Part shown: one piece after another, positions 55,283 through 64,000 of the stretch
How positions within the stretch are numbered: position 1 is the first letter of the stretch
Layout: each line of letters begins with the position of its first letter
Origin: Oscillospiraceae bacterium
GTDB lineage: Bacteria > Bacillota > Clostridia > Saccharofermentanales > Saccharofermentanaceae
Direction of reading: 5' to 3'
Length of the DNA: 64,000 nt
NCBI GenBank assembly: GCA_900176545.1
Contig: FWXP01000003.1
Coordinates: forward strand, 248,001 to 312,000
The notes under the pieces: generated by a model
What the model was told of the DNA's origin: nothing
The model's input: only the letters and a program-made list of their open reading frames with translations
The model's database searches: none
Translations under genes and position numbers: made by a program

Positions 55283-56035
55283 ATGAGTGAAGACAATAAG
55301 ATCTTTGATATACCTTCAGATGCAGAGGACAAGGCTGAAGAGACTGCCATAGCTGCAGAAGAGAAGGTTGAAGCCGTAGCTTCTGAAGCATCTGAGCCTG
55401 TTGCGGCTGAAGCTAAGGAAGAAGTTAAGAGCTTCTTCGATCACGTTGAAGATAAGGCTTCTGAAGCAGAAGCAAAAGTCGAGGATAAGATCGAGCACGC
55501 TCCTCTTATCGCTCCCGTACCCGAACCTGCAGCTCCCGTAGCACCTGCTACTGCTGCTCCGGTAGATCCCAAGGCTGCAAAGAAGGCAGAGAAGGACGCC
55601 GCAGCCGCAGCTAAGAAAGCCGAGAAAGATGCAGCAGCTGCTGCCAAGAAGGCTGAGAAGGACGCTGCTGCAGCCGCTAAGAAGGCAGAGAAGGAAGAAG
55701 CAAAGAAGGCTAAGAATCAGGAGAAGGCAGCCGAAGAGCAGGCTAAGATCGATGCTTGCCCTAAGGAATACAGACCTGTATCCACATCCAAGTATTTCTG
55801 GTATGTATTCTTAAGCTTCATCCCCGTATTCGGATTTATCTTTACGGTCATCATGTCCCTTGTTCCCAAGAACAAGAACATCAAGAACTTCATGAGAGCT
55901 ATCCTTGTATACTTTATCATTGGTATCATCCTCTCACTTGTAGGTCTTATCGTAATGGTATTCGTTAACGGTTCTTCCGTAGACGGCATCATCGATGCAT
56001 TCGGATACTTTATCGAGGAACTTGCTTCCGCTTAA
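55283..56035 (+). CDS. TolA-like repeat protein with C-terminal membrane segment
   Basis: A 250-residue protein: acidic Ala/Glu-rich first third, a Pro/Ala segment, then three near-exact 11-residue repeats KKAEKDAAAAA (about residues 101-135) forming a coiled rod, and two TM helices near the C-terminus (about 175-200 and 210-235) with FIPVFGFIFTVIMSL. The repeat DNA (about 55571-55700) is also tandem. ATG 55283 follows AAGGAGGGG. Function unknown; the rod and membrane ends suggest envelope spanning. Confidence 0.72.
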   Translation: MSEDNKIFDIPSDAEDKAEETAIAAEEKVEAVASEASEPVAAEAKEEVKSFFDHVEDKASEAEAKVEDKIEHAPLIAPVPEPAAPVAPATAAPVDPKAAKKAEKDAAAAAKKAEKDAAAAAKKAEKDAAAAAKKAEKEEAKKAKNQEKAAEEQAKIDACPKEYRPVSTSKYFWYVFLSFIPVFGFIFTVIMSLVPKNKNIKNFMRAILVYFIIGIILSLVGLIVMVFVNGSSVDGIIDAFGYFIEELASA

Positions 56036-56055
56036 GAGACAAATTTGAAAAACAG

Positions 56056-56086
56056 GGCTCTCGTCTTTATGGACGGGAGCCTTTTG
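56056..56086 (+). terminator. Intrinsic terminator after the repeat protein gene
   Basis: GGCTCTCGTC (56056-56065) pairs with GACGGGAGCC (56072-56081), followed by TTTTG. Confidence 0.85.
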
Positions 56087-56132
56087 TTTAAATAGAAACC
56101 TGGATATGTTATTTGTTGAGCGAGGATAACCT

Positions 56133-56657
56133 GTGATCAGAAAAACGATATCAGTTATTATGATACTGATTATAGCCTTTAGTTTTTGTGGGTGTAGTAA
56201 AAATGTTGAATTCGATAATGAGTTGGAGGAAGTCGCAGAGCTGATCTTGTCGGAATACAGTGATTATATTGTCCTGGACCATGCTCCTGATATTGATGAT
56301 GAACATCAAACTGTTTCTTGGACTATCGATTTTCGCAGAGAATATATCTCGAACGAGGCAAGAATATATGAGAAGGATCCTTATGAGATAATGGGAGGGA
56401 TCAGATCACTTATCAATGACTATCTGACTTCAAATGATACTTGTCTGCTGGCAACTTACAGATCTGAAGTGCATTTTATGCGTCCTCGTATAATAGGGGG
56501 AGAATCTGTTGGTACTATTCGCAACTACAGTTTGTGGACTGGTGAACTTATCGGTGTCTTCCGCAGTATAGAATACAACATTTACCCTGATTTGGATCCG
56601 CACGGAAGACATATACGAGAAACAGCGCTAATTGATCCTGTTGAAGGTATCGTTTGA
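56133..56657 (+). CDS. Predicted lipoprotein, AT-rich neighbourhood
   Basis: A 174-residue product starting at GTG 56133, with signal peptide and lipobox FCGC (Cys 21 or so). The mature part is acidic with IVLDHAPDIDDEH and DLDPHGRHIRET; no family seen. The codon choice is more AT-rich than upstream genes, like the cassette at 56775-58807. Confidence 0.55.
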   Translation: MIRKTISVIMILIIAFSFCGCSKNVEFDNELEEVAELILSEYSDYIVLDHAPDIDDEHQTVSWTIDFRREYISNEARIYEKDPYEIMGGIRSLINDYLTSNDTCLLATYRSEVHFMRPRIIGGESVGTIRNYSLWTGELIGVFRSIEYNIYPDLDPHGRHIRETALIDPVEGIV

Positions 56658-56694
56658 GTAGCGGGATCACTTCCTGTTGTCAGTTGTGCCTTAG

Positions 56695-56774
56695 TTTATA
56701 TATCCAGCATTATCTGTCCGGTGATGAATGAATTCTGCTGAGCTTTCTTTATGGTGTCTTCAGGTCTTATGTTG
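56695..56774. repeat. 80-bp direct repeat, copy 1 (orphan 3' end of the DUF1848 gene)
   Basis: Identical over 80 bp to 58808-58887, which is the real 3' end of the radical SAM gene on the minus strand. Here the minus-strand frame ends NIRPEDTIKKAQQ...IMLDI without the rest of the gene, so it is a detached gene end. Borders break sharply: after 56774 the sequence becomes a 5'-truncated gene. Confidence 0.93.
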
Positions 56775-57928
56775 TCGAAGAAGATGGTATGCTTGGTCTG
56801 GACGGGCATTTCTATTATTCTAGAACAGATAGTGATGATTCGGATTACGATACTCTTTCTGACGGAGATGAAATGGGAACAATGTATTCCATTAGAAGAG
56901 CTGATGAGGATCATGTTCAGATCTGTGGCACTTATATGGAAATAGATGAGGTTGGAACTAGCAGTTATTCTAACGTTGAGCGTTATATTCCTGAAAATCC
57001 GGGAGAAATATGCTTTGTATTCGAAGTTCAATCAGATCCGAGTAATCCCGATAGCGATGGAGATGGTTATCGTGATGGACATCCACTAGAAAGTAATCGT
57101 ATGGTTTGCGACGTTTTCTATTATGGTATTGATCGAGATACATACAGATTTGTTGAGTATAACGGTTCATATTATTACGGAAGTAACCAAGGATGGTTCT
57201 ATGATAACTCTGAAGACGCAACTGATAATGTAATAAGAAGTGTCTTAGGAGATTGTTATGATGATCAATCTGATCGTTTGTTATTTCTAGAGGAAGGTGG
57301 GTGCGGATTGATATCTACTGCAGATTTATTAGCGTATTATTCAATCCGAAATTCCAATCTAGGCTGTTTATATCCATATAGTGGTTTTAGCTATAATGAT
57401 GATTATTTCAATTATCTTATGGATGTCTCTGAGTACTTATCCCCCATAGTAATCACTCTTCCTATTACGCAAACTGTAGAAATGTCCCCCGTAATTACCG
57501 GGTGGGGAGACGTTACATTAGGAATAACTCCAAGTTATTATACTTTCGGATTGGAAAGATATTGCAATAATTGTGGCGTAAATGTTGATATTCATCGTGC
57601 TACTCAATGGACAGATTCTCACCTGAAAACAATGATGATTGATGCATATAACTGTGATTGTATTCCTGTCTTATTTATGGGTTATGGTGCGTATGTAGCA
57701 TACTATGATAATAAACAACAGAATGAAGATGATGCTCACTCTTATGACTATCACTGGGTGAATGTATTAGGAGTAGAAGTAGACGAAAATATGGGAGAGA
57801 CATATTTGTATGTTGCTACTTGGGGACAAATCAAGATTTTAAAACTATCTGATATAATTGGGTTGTGTCCTGATGGGTGTCCCAACTACTTAAGGAGTAT
57901 GGTATATTACTATGAGTGCCAAGCATAA
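56775..57928 (+). pseudogene. 5'-truncated secreted C39-like cysteine protease gene
   Basis: The frame is open from the repeat edge and has no start with ribosome site until ATG 56789; no signal peptide is left, so the 5' end was probably lost at the repeat junction. The product has two thrombospondin-type-3-like calcium motifs (DYDTLSDGDEMGT; DPSNPDSDGDGYRDG) followed by a papain-like C39 domain: EGGCGLISTADLLAYYS (Cys) and HWVNVLGVEVDENMGETYLY then ATWG (His and Trp). AT-rich codons differ from the neighbours, pointing to transfer. A normally started shorter gene cannot be fully excluded. Confidence 0.65.
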
Positions 57929-58382
57929 AATAACGATTTTAAGTATTCTTGTTGTTTTGGCGATGATTACATCGTGTTCTCACGCGCGACTTGATAACAA
58001 AGAGTATATCGAATCCGCTTTTTCGTCTATAGAAGATGAACTGACAGAAAATTCTATATCGGTGGAAAGGACCAACATAGAGTTTAAACTTACCGGTGGT
58101 GAGGGACGTGCGATCCTAAAAATCTGCATCGAGGATTGTTCTGAAGAGGAGGCAGAGCGGATATTTGATGAGATTATCTTCCCATATATGAGTACTGATA
58201 ACAGCGTCGTAGCAAATCTCATGATGCCTGGAGGAACTCTACCAGAATATTATATCCTGATCACAAACGCAGATACGGAACATGTCACAATATACGCCAA
58301 TTATCATACCAATGTTTCACGCCAAAGATGTGAGATCTGGGAGAGTGAGGATAGAGTTATCCGGCTGGAGGATTATCGATGA
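57912..58382 (+). CDS. Small predicted lipoprotein (cassette)
   Basis: A 156-residue product with signal peptide and lipobox ITSC. Acidic extracytoplasmic domain; no named family. It overlaps the end of the protease-like gene by 17 bp and the next lipoprotein by 4 bp, so the three form one operon. Confidence 0.62.
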   Translation: MSAKHKITILSILVVLAMITSCSHARLDNKEYIESAFSSIEDELTENSISVERTNIEFKLTGGEGRAILKICIEDCSEEEAERIFDEIIFPYMSTDNSVVANLMMPGGTLPEYYILITNADTEHVTIYANYHTNVSRQRCEIWESEDRVIRLEDYR

Positions 58383-58765
58383 GACATTACCATTTGTATA
58401 CTTCGGTTTTACTATGTGCGATTGCATTGAGCTGCTGCTGTTGTGGCAGAGCAGAGGATCCTTATGTGTCTTTTGAGAAAGATGTATATGCTATTTCAAA
58501 TGACATCAGGGATGTGACTTGCGGTACTGTCAAAGGTAAGACTCGTATATCTGTTTATGTATATTCTACTTCTTTTACAGAAGACTACGAAGGATTATGC
58601 GATACGACCGAAGGTATAGCTTCAGGATATAACCTTGACGAGAATGACAGTTACTACATAACTATCTATGACATAAATAAGAGTATTCAAGATCTTGAGT
58701 CAGCTGAACATGAATATGATTATGTAGAAGAGTACTATGGTGAGTATTCCAAGGAGTATCAGTAG
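58379..58765 (+). CDS. Small predicted lipoprotein (cassette)
   Basis: A 128-residue product with signal peptide ending SCCCCGRAED: four adjacent Cys at the lipobox, so the exact lipidated one is unclear. Tyr/Glu-rich tail (DYVEEYYGEYSKEYQ). No family recognised. Last gene of the cassette, 42 bp before repeat copy 2. Confidence 0.6.
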   Translation: MRHYHLYTSVLLCAIALSCCCCGRAEDPYVSFEKDVYAISNDIRDVTCGTVKGKTRISVYVYSTSFTEDYEGLCDTTEGIASGYNLDENDSYYITIYDINKSIQDLESAEHEYDYVEEYYGEYSKEYQ

Positions 58766-58807
58766 AAGTCTCCAAAGCTTTAGCGATGCAATGTGCGATC
58801 TATCTGA

Positions 58808-58887
58808 TTTATATATCCAGCATTATCTGTCCGGTGATGAATGAATTCTGCTGAGCTTTCTTTATGGTGTCTTCAGGTCTTATGTTG
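58808..58887. repeat. 80-bp direct repeat, copy 2 (inside the DUF1848 gene end)
   Basis: Same 80 bp as 56695-56774. In this copy the repeat continues directly into the rest of the radical SAM gene (minus strand). Confidence 0.93.
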
Positions 58888-59738
58888 CCGATGAGAAGAG
58901 GGGACTTGGGATCATGGAGCCTTATGTTCCTTCTTACTGTCTCCTTGTCGTAGTTGGCATAGCAGTAGCGGCAAAGATGAGGGCAGGTGTTGTATGCACC
59001 TATATCCCTACCGGTGAGGCAGTCGCATTCGCGTCTCGGATTCTTCTCGGAGGGAGGATTAAGGGAGCAGCCGACAGCTTTCTCCAGGATACGCTTTGTC
59101 ATGCAGCCGTCTGTCTCTATCCCGAATTTACAAAGTTCCGTTCCTTCAAGACATGTCCTTACGGTAATGCCGTATTCCTTTCCTATCTTCGCGAAATGCT
59201 CTCCTATGAAGTCTCGTTCTGCGAAGGTTACTTCACGTGCCTTGTCGAAGTTGCGGATAGTCTTGTTGTATAGGTCGAGAAAACTGATGACTACGTTATC
59301 CGTGTAGCCTTTAAGTTCGTAAGCCATCATGTCGAATGCTTCCTTATGGTATTCAAGGCTATATTTGTCTGTTATGAGGATGGGATCGTATCTCCAGCTT
59401 ATATTCTTTATTCCTACCTTGCATGAGAGTTCCATAAAGGAATCTAGGATATGCTGCTTGTCCGGGACATAGGGTTCCACATCCTTGCCGTATGGAGTAA
59501 TGGTCACGAACCAGAACTGGTTAAACCTCTTGAGCTCATCGATGTGCTTTAGCATCGGGGTGGGATCCTTGGTGCAGAATATGAGCAGGTCGACCTTATC
59601 AGGCGTCAGATCGTATTCCGTGACCTGATCGCCATAGTATGGGTTCCTGACGAGGACTTTCCCTTCGCGTATCCTGTTCATGAACCACTCGCTGTAGAAA
59701 GCGGGGATATCAGTACGCATTCCCGAATTGATGATCAT
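58809..59738 (-). CDS. DUF1848-family radical SAM-like protein
   Basis: The 309-residue protein begins MIINSGMRTDIPAFYSEWF, the DUF1848 N-terminus, has LLIFCTKDPTPML and SWRYDPILITDKY, and a C-terminal CPHLCRYCYANY cluster (C-x3-C-x2-C) with further cysteines (GCMTKRILEKAVGC, RECDCLTGRD). The C-terminal SAM-type motif is a family trait. Start 59738 is set by homology; it has no ribosome site but a TATACT -10 box stops about seven bases before it, so the mRNA may be leaderless. A longer start at 59777 is possible. Chemistry unknown. Confidence 0.82.
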   Translation of the reverse strand: MIINSGMRTDIPAFYSEWFMNRIREGKVLVRNPYYGDQVTEYDLTPDKVDLLIFCTKDPTPMLKHIDELKRFNQFWFVTITPYGKDVEPYVPDKQHILDSFMELSCKVGIKNISWRYDPILITDKYSLEYHKEAFDMMAYELKGYTDNVVISFLDLYNKTIRNFDKAREVTFAERDFIGEHFAKIGKEYGITVRTCLEGTELCKFGIETDGCMTKRILEKAVGCSLNPPSEKNPRRECDCLTGRDIGAYNTCPHLCRYCYANYDKETVRRNIRLHDPKSPLLIGNIRPEDTIKKAQQNSFITGQIMLDI

Positions 59739-59842
59739 GATATGAGTATAGCACGGAAAATGCCCCGAAAATGTCATTGATTCGAGTTTCCTGCCGTGCT
59801 AGCATTGTCGGTGAAAAAGAAGCTTTGTTGAGGATAATTGAA

Positions 59843-60601
59843 ATGTATATATATGAGACGCACCTTCATACATGTGAAGGCAGTGCCTGTGGCCGTGTTC
59901 ACGGCGAGGACTATATCGACTACATGATAGATAAGGGATATAGCGGGATCATCGTTACCGACCACTTCTTTAACGGTAACTGTGCCGTTTCACGCGTACT
60001 TCCCTGGAAGGAAAAGGTAGAGCAGTATGCATCAGGCTACTACAGGGCGCTTGAAGGATCCCGCGACAGAGATTTTACCGTTATGTTCGGAGTGGAGTAT
60101 AACTTCCAGGGCGATGAATTCCTTCTCTATGGTATAACTCCCGAATGGCTCATGGAAAATGAACGTATCATGGATATGACAAGGCATGAGCTCTATAAGA
60201 CAATGAAGGAAGCGGGAGCCCTTGTGATCCAGGCACATCCGTACAGGGAGAGGGATTATCTCGTTGATATCAAGTTGACCGAAGGTGTGTTCGACGGTAT
60301 AGAGATCTATAACGCCGCTAACGGCGATAATATGAATGCTCTCGCCTATGAGTATGCCAAGAGTCTCGGCACATTGATGTCCGCGGGTTCCGACATTCAT
60401 TTCTTTAACGATAAGCCCATGGGCGGCATGGCCTTTGACCACAAGATATCTTCTATTGAAGAGTTCGTATCTTCCGTAATGGCAGGTGAGGGCACTCCGG
60501 TTCAGGTCACTGACCGTAAGGCTATACCGGTAACCGGTATTCCTGAGCAGACAGTTCCCTTATCAGGCCCTTCATATGAGGTTCATTGGATGGAAAGGTA
60601 A
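59843..60601 (+). CDS. PHP-domain metallo-phosphoesterase
   Basis: A 252-residue PHP protein: ETHLHTCEGSACG (first metal motif), GIIVTDHFF, VIQAHPYRER and SAGSDIHFF (later metal motifs). The family includes histidinol phosphatase-like and 5'-3' exonuclease-like enzymes; substrate unknown. ATG 59843 follows TTGAGGAT; the longer frame overlaps the divergent promoter. Confidence 0.85.
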   Translation: MYIYETHLHTCEGSACGRVHGEDYIDYMIDKGYSGIIVTDHFFNGNCAVSRVLPWKEKVEQYASGYYRALEGSRDRDFTVMFGVEYNFQGDEFLLYGITPEWLMENERIMDMTRHELYKTMKEAGALVIQAHPYRERDYLVDIKLTEGVFDGIEIYNAANGDNMNALAYEYAKSLGTLMSAGSDIHFFNDKPMGGMAFDHKISSIEEFVSSVMAGEGTPVQVTDRKAIPVTGIPEQTVPLSGPSYEVHWMER

Positions 60602-60675
60602 CATTTGTTGCATTTCCCTTGCAAAATCCCTTCCGAGACTGTATCCTTACCTGTGGATAAGGGAGGTACGGTTCC

Positions 60676-61254
60676 ATGTTTGAAGAATTTGATCTTGAAT
60701 CTATGAAGGTCTTTAAGGAGTCTTTGAAGTTCTCCGAGCCCGAGGCTCATGAGAAGCGTTTTTGTGATCTTTCGATCATGAGGAGAGCCAGAAGGAGCGT
60801 AAATTATATTGCGACAGGACTGTTCCTGGCTTTCTTCGGATACATGATGATACACCTCATGGTCCCTAATTACGGCAATATCATCTATCTTATCGCATCA
60901 TTGCCCTTACTGGGAGCTCTCTTATATCTCGTATCATTTCTTTGTGTCATAACGAACACTCACGTTCAGACGACACGGGGCAAGATAGTCAGAGTAAGAA
61001 GAAATCAGCCTTTTGGCAGGACAACGGCATCCTTTGCTGATATCTATCTCGAGAAGGATAGTCAGTATGTAGAGAATATAAGGCTCTTCGGCGGTAAGGC
61101 CGATGAGGGTGACGAAGTCATCATCATGAGATATAAGGATAAGAGGAATATCTTCAAGGCATTAAAGCCGGGTCTTACATATGTTGCAATAGCACCTTAT
61201 CTCATAGAGCAATCATTCAGTACCTATACGCCTTTTAAGTCATCGGCCGATTGA
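60676..61254 (+). CDS. Membrane protein with two TM helices
   Basis: A 192-residue protein: charged N-terminal 40 residues, two TM helices (about 41-63 and 70-92), then a soluble part with TTRGKIVRVRRNQPFG and GDEVIIMRYKDKRNIFKAL. The plan matches the 20532 gene loosely. Unknown function. Confidence 0.6.
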   Translation: MFEEFDLESMKVFKESLKFSEPEAHEKRFCDLSIMRRARRSVNYIATGLFLAFFGYMMIHLMVPNYGNIIYLIASLPLLGALLYLVSFLCVITNTHVQTTRGKIVRVRRNQPFGRTTASFADIYLEKDSQYVENIRLFGGKADEGDEVIIMRYKDKRNIFKALKPGLTYVAIAPYLIEQSFSTYTPFKSSAD

Positions 61255-61381
61255 TCTATTGTATGTGAACTTTTTGAAAACGTCCGCGTTAAGGTAGGGT
61301 TTTCTATCCTGACTGCAAGTATAATCGAATCTGTAGGGTGTTATAACCTTTGGTCAGTTATACTACTAACGCGAGGTTTCT

Positions 61382-63145
61382 ATGAAGAGGGTAGAGAGAG
61401 TACTTAAGATAGCATTTATCTTAGTCTTTTTTCTTGCTGTCTTTGTATTCGTAGCGGCGATCTTTATCAAGATAGATCCAGGTGAGGCATATATAGGTTC
61501 CTTCAACAGCTTTGATCTTTCCGAAGGGTGGACCGTATATCTTCCTGACGGAAGCATGCTGGAGGATCGTGACCTTCCCGAAAGTATCAAGGTTACCGAG
61601 GGGCAGCAGATAACCATTGAGAGAACTCTTCCCGATACCATAAGTGACGGTATGCGAATGGGACTTCGATCTTCAAGGGAAGAGATGAAGATCTACGTAG
61701 ACGGGCAGGAACGCGGATCCTACAGTGTCGATGATTTTGCTACTAAACGTAAGTCGGTCGTAAGTGCCTATGTGCTGGTAGACCTTAATGCTGCTGACGC
61801 GGGAAAGCCCATAAGGGTAGAGATATCATGTTCTTCCAATCCCACCGTGAGGCTCAATCGGATCACATATGCTTATGGCAATAACGTATGGTTCCCGTAT
61901 GTCCAGGATAATATCAATCTGGTCATAGTCGCGGTGCTCATGGTATTCCTGGGCGTATTTGCGATCGGTCTTTATGTCTTTATCCGTAAGAAGGTAAGTG
62001 AAGCTAAGTCTGTATTCTATCTTGCTCTGACCATCATAATCGCAGGTATGTGGATGCTCGCGGAGTCGGAGATAAGACAGCTCATCTTCAATTCCCCGTC
62101 TCTTAGCAATGTATTCTCGTTTATGCTCATCGAGATAATAGCAGCCTTTGGAGCAATGTACTGTAATGAGGTGCAAAAGCGCCACTATACGAGGATCTAT
62201 ACTATCCTTGAGTGCGTGATACTGATACAGGTACTTACCAATATCGTCCTTAACGTGACTGGTATAGTCGATTTCTACGATTCTCTGATACTGTCCCATT
62301 CCTGGTCAGCTCTTACCATAGTGACTGTAGCGGGTACTCTTATCGCAGATACTGTCACCAAGCGTTCCAAAGCATATAAGTTCACTGCGATAGGTCTTGC
62401 TACACTGGTCTTTTGCAGTATGCTCGAGATAATAAACTTCTACCTTTATAACGTTGTCGTTATGGGCTTCCTCCTGGGTATCGGACTTCTTGTCCTTCTG
62501 GGCTTTACTATCGTGCAGGCAGTTTTTGATATCTTGAGGTCAGCCGAGAAGAGAAGGGTCGAAGCCGAGAAAAGCAACAGGATAACATTCCAGACCATCG
62601 CAAGTACCATAGATGCCAAGGATAAGTATACAGGCGGTCATTCCGACAGAGTGGGCCACTACGCAAAGCTCCTGTCCATGGAAGTAGCAGAGGATTATGG
62701 TCTTACCAAACAGGATATCGCAGCGGTTTCTTATATCGGACGAATGCATGATATAGGAAAGATAGGTGTTCCTGACAGCGTCCTCAACAAGAACGGAAGG
62801 CTTACTGACGACGAGTTCGAGCTCATGAAGAAGCACACGATAATAGGTTATGACATCCTGAAGAATATCGACTATATACCGAATCTTCGGGCGGGTGTAA
62901 GGAGTCACCACGAGAGATGGGACGGTAATGGTTATCCTGATGGTCTCAAGGGAGAGCAGATACCACTCGTTGCAAGGATCCTCTGTATTGCAGACAGCTA
63001 TGACGCCATGACTACGGATCGTGTCTACAGAAAGAAGCTCGATAAGGCGACCGTCCTTTCAGAACTTCAAAAGAACGGCGGCAAGCAGTTCGACCCTGAA
63101 CTGTCCAAGGTGTTTATCAGCATGATAGATCGCGGTGTCGTGTGA
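61382..63145 (+). CDS. HD-GYP cyclic-di-GMP phosphodiesterase with membrane sensor
   Basis: A 587-residue protein: N-terminal TM helix, an extracytoplasmic beta-type domain (about 35-180), seven further TM helices (a 7TMR-type module, about 185-395), then HD-GYP from about 405: GGHSDRVGHYAK, RMHDIGKIGVPD (HD), and SHHERWDGNGYPDGLKGE (HHExxxGxGYP). All catalytic motifs are present, so it should hydrolyse cyclic-di-GMP, counteracting the cyclase at 46439. Confidence 0.92.
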   Translation: MKRVERVLKIAFILVFFLAVFVFVAAIFIKIDPGEAYIGSFNSFDLSEGWTVYLPDGSMLEDRDLPESIKVTEGQQITIERTLPDTISDGMRMGLRSSREEMKIYVDGQERGSYSVDDFATKRKSVVSAYVLVDLNAADAGKPIRVEISCSSNPTVRLNRITYAYGNNVWFPYVQDNINLVIVAVLMVFLGVFAIGLYVFIRKKVSEAKSVFYLALTIIIAGMWMLAESEIRQLIFNSPSLSNVFSFMLIEIIAAFGAMYCNEVQKRHYTRIYTILECVILIQVLTNIVLNVTGIVDFYDSLILSHSWSALTIVTVAGTLIADTVTKRSKAYKFTAIGLATLVFCSMLEIINFYLYNVVVMGFLLGIGLLVLLGFTIVQAVFDILRSAEKRRVEAEKSNRITFQTIASTIDAKDKYTGGHSDRVGHYAKLLSMEVAEDYGLTKQDIAAVSYIGRMHDIGKIGVPDSVLNKNGRLTDDEFELMKKHTIIGYDILKNIDYIPNLRAGVRSHHERWDGNGYPDGLKGEQIPLVARILCIADSYDAMTTDRVYRKKLDKATVLSELQKNGGKQFDPELSKVFISMIDRGVV

Positions 63146-63236
63146 CAACTAATATTTTGTATTTACAGGCAAATATCAATTATTGATTGTATTCTTCGGC
63201 GTTTAGTATAATCACCAATACAAGGGGGAATTAACT

Positions 63237-64000
63237 ATGGCTTCTATTTTTGCAGACTCTGCCAAGCTCGGCTTCGGCCTTATGAGACTTCCGGAGAAGG
63301 ACGGCGTGATCGACCACGAACACGTATGTAAGATGGTCGATGAATATATGGCAGCAGGCTTTAATTACTTTGATACCGCCTATATCTATCACGGAGGAAA
63401 GTCCGAGACAGCTGCAAGGGAAGCTCTCGTCAAGCGTTATCCCAGGGATTCATTCACACTGGCAGATAAGCTTCCCGCATGGTGTATCCATGAGGAGACA
63501 GATGTAGAGAAGATCTTTAACGATCAGCTGGAGAGGCTCGGCACGGACTATATCGATTATTATCTCCTTCACTCCGTTGAGGACGGAGCCAATTATGAGA
63601 CTTATGAGAAGTATGATTGTTTCTCCTGGGGAATGAAGAAGAAGGAGGAAGGCAGCATAAAGCATCTTGGCTTCTCCTTCCACGGCAGCCCCGAGCTCTT
63701 AGAGCAGGTCCTCGATAAGCATCCCGAGACCGAGTTCGTTCAGATACAGCTCAACTATGCAGACTGGAACAATCCCGTAGTAAGGTCCGGAGAGCTCTAT
63801 GAGATCTTACATAAGAGGGATATCCCCATGATAATCATGGAGCCTGTAAAGGGCGGAACACTTGCTAACCTTACTCCCGAACTGGAATCTAAGTTCAAGG
63901 CGGTAAGGCCTGATGCATCCGCCGCGTCCTGGGCGCTTCGCTTCGTAGGATCCCTTCCCGGAGTCATGGCTATCCTCTCGGGCATGTCCAATGAAGAGCA
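63237..64000 (+). CDS. Aldo/keto reductase, 3' end cut by the window
   Basis: An AKR of the Fe-S-containing type common in Clostridia: LGFGLMRLP start, YFDTAYIYHGGKSE (Asp-Tyr catalytic pair), DKLPAW (Lys), YLLHSVED (His) and SIKHLGFSFHG. The frame is open to the last base, 254 codons seen; the C-terminal half, which may carry a CxxC cluster, is outside. ATG 63237 follows AGGGGGAA. Confidence 0.88.
   Translation, partial: MASIFADSAKLGFGLMRLPEKDGVIDHEHVCKMVDEYMAAGFNYFDTAYIYHGGKSETAAREALVKRYPRDSFTLADKLPAWCIHEETDVEKIFNDQLERLGTDYIDYYLLHSVEDGANYETYEKYDCFSWGMKKKEEGSIKHLGFSFHGSPELLEQVLDKHPETEFVQIQLNYADWNNPVVRSGELYEILHKRDIPMIIMEPVKGGTLANLTPELESKFKAVRPDASAASWALRFVGSLPGVMAILSGMSNEE

Noticed and set aside
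56775-58807. Insertion sequence or prophage
   Set aside because: No transposase, integrase or terminal inverted repeats are visible; only the 80-bp direct repeats and base composition hint at mobility.

Overview
The window looks like chromosome from an anaerobic Clostridia-type Bacillota. The reasons are a tryptophan T-box leader, strong AGGAGG-type ribosome binding sites, lipoprotein signal peptides, Rrf2 regulators, oxygen-sensitive Fe-S enzymes, and dense operons at moderate GC. I cannot name the family from the sequence alone; a rumen or gut lineage is a guess.

Region 1 (1-7960) is the centrepiece. It is one operon of cysK, a NifB-like radical SAM protein, a NifX-like protein, NifH-like, a second cysK-type gene, NifD-like, NifK-like, a second NifX-like protein and an Rrf2 regulator. 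There is no NifE or NifN. The NifH-like protein keeps all iron-protein landmarks. The NifDK-like pair keeps all six P-cluster cysteines and a candidate cofactor cysteine. A short open frame rich in Cys codons followed by a terminator hairpin precedes the operon. Together this points to a nitrogenase-like reductase for sulfur scavenging, comparable to methylthio-alkane reductases (MarBHDK) but with a different gene set, rather than to nitrogen fixation. Regions 2-4 are the rest of a cysteine/sulfur regulon: an IscR-like regulator divergent from iscS-iscU and a third cysK-type gene (9.8-13.1 kb); mccB-mccA-metN-metI (21.5-25.5 kb); and two metQ genes followed by an alcohol dehydrogenase, an AhpD-like protein, a hydrolase and mnmA (26.6-32.2 kb). 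The last two operons begin with clear Met-Cys-Cys leader peptides and attenuators. A shared operator (ACCTATTGACATAGTAGGT) overlaps the -35 box of these operons, of iscS and of a pair of tiny Cys-rich proteins at 42.4 kb, with a partial copy at 39.0 kb. Rrf2-type repression and cysteine-codon attenuation therefore seem to be layered on the same genes.

Between and after these lie more ordinary regions. 13.2-21.4 kb holds zinc-ribbon membrane proteins, a PAS protein, a P-loop kinase-like protein, and a TetR-SDR-acyltransferase-PAP2 operon with a palindromic operator. 32.2-42.4 kb has an orphan prepilin, a RelA/SpoT-domain protein, adenine deaminase with a convergent purine permease, LarE, TcdA and a nitroreductase. 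44.7-46.4 kb has a zinc-uptake lipoprotein with a ZinT domain inserted inside the ZnuA fold, behind two perfect Fur-family boxes. 46.4-48.3 kb is a diguanylate cyclase with a sugar-binding-protein-like sensor. 48.5-55.2 kb is a complete trpEGDCFBA operon behind a Trp T-box.

The last part (56.1-64 kb) carries an AT-rich cassette of small lipoproteins and a 5'-truncated C39-like protease gene. The truncated gene and two of the lipoproteins lie between two identical 80-bp copies of the 3' end of a DUF1848 radical SAM gene, which suggests insertion at, or duplication of, that gene end. A PHP-domain protein, a membrane protein, an HD-GYP phosphodiesterase and a truncated aldo/keto reductase close the window.
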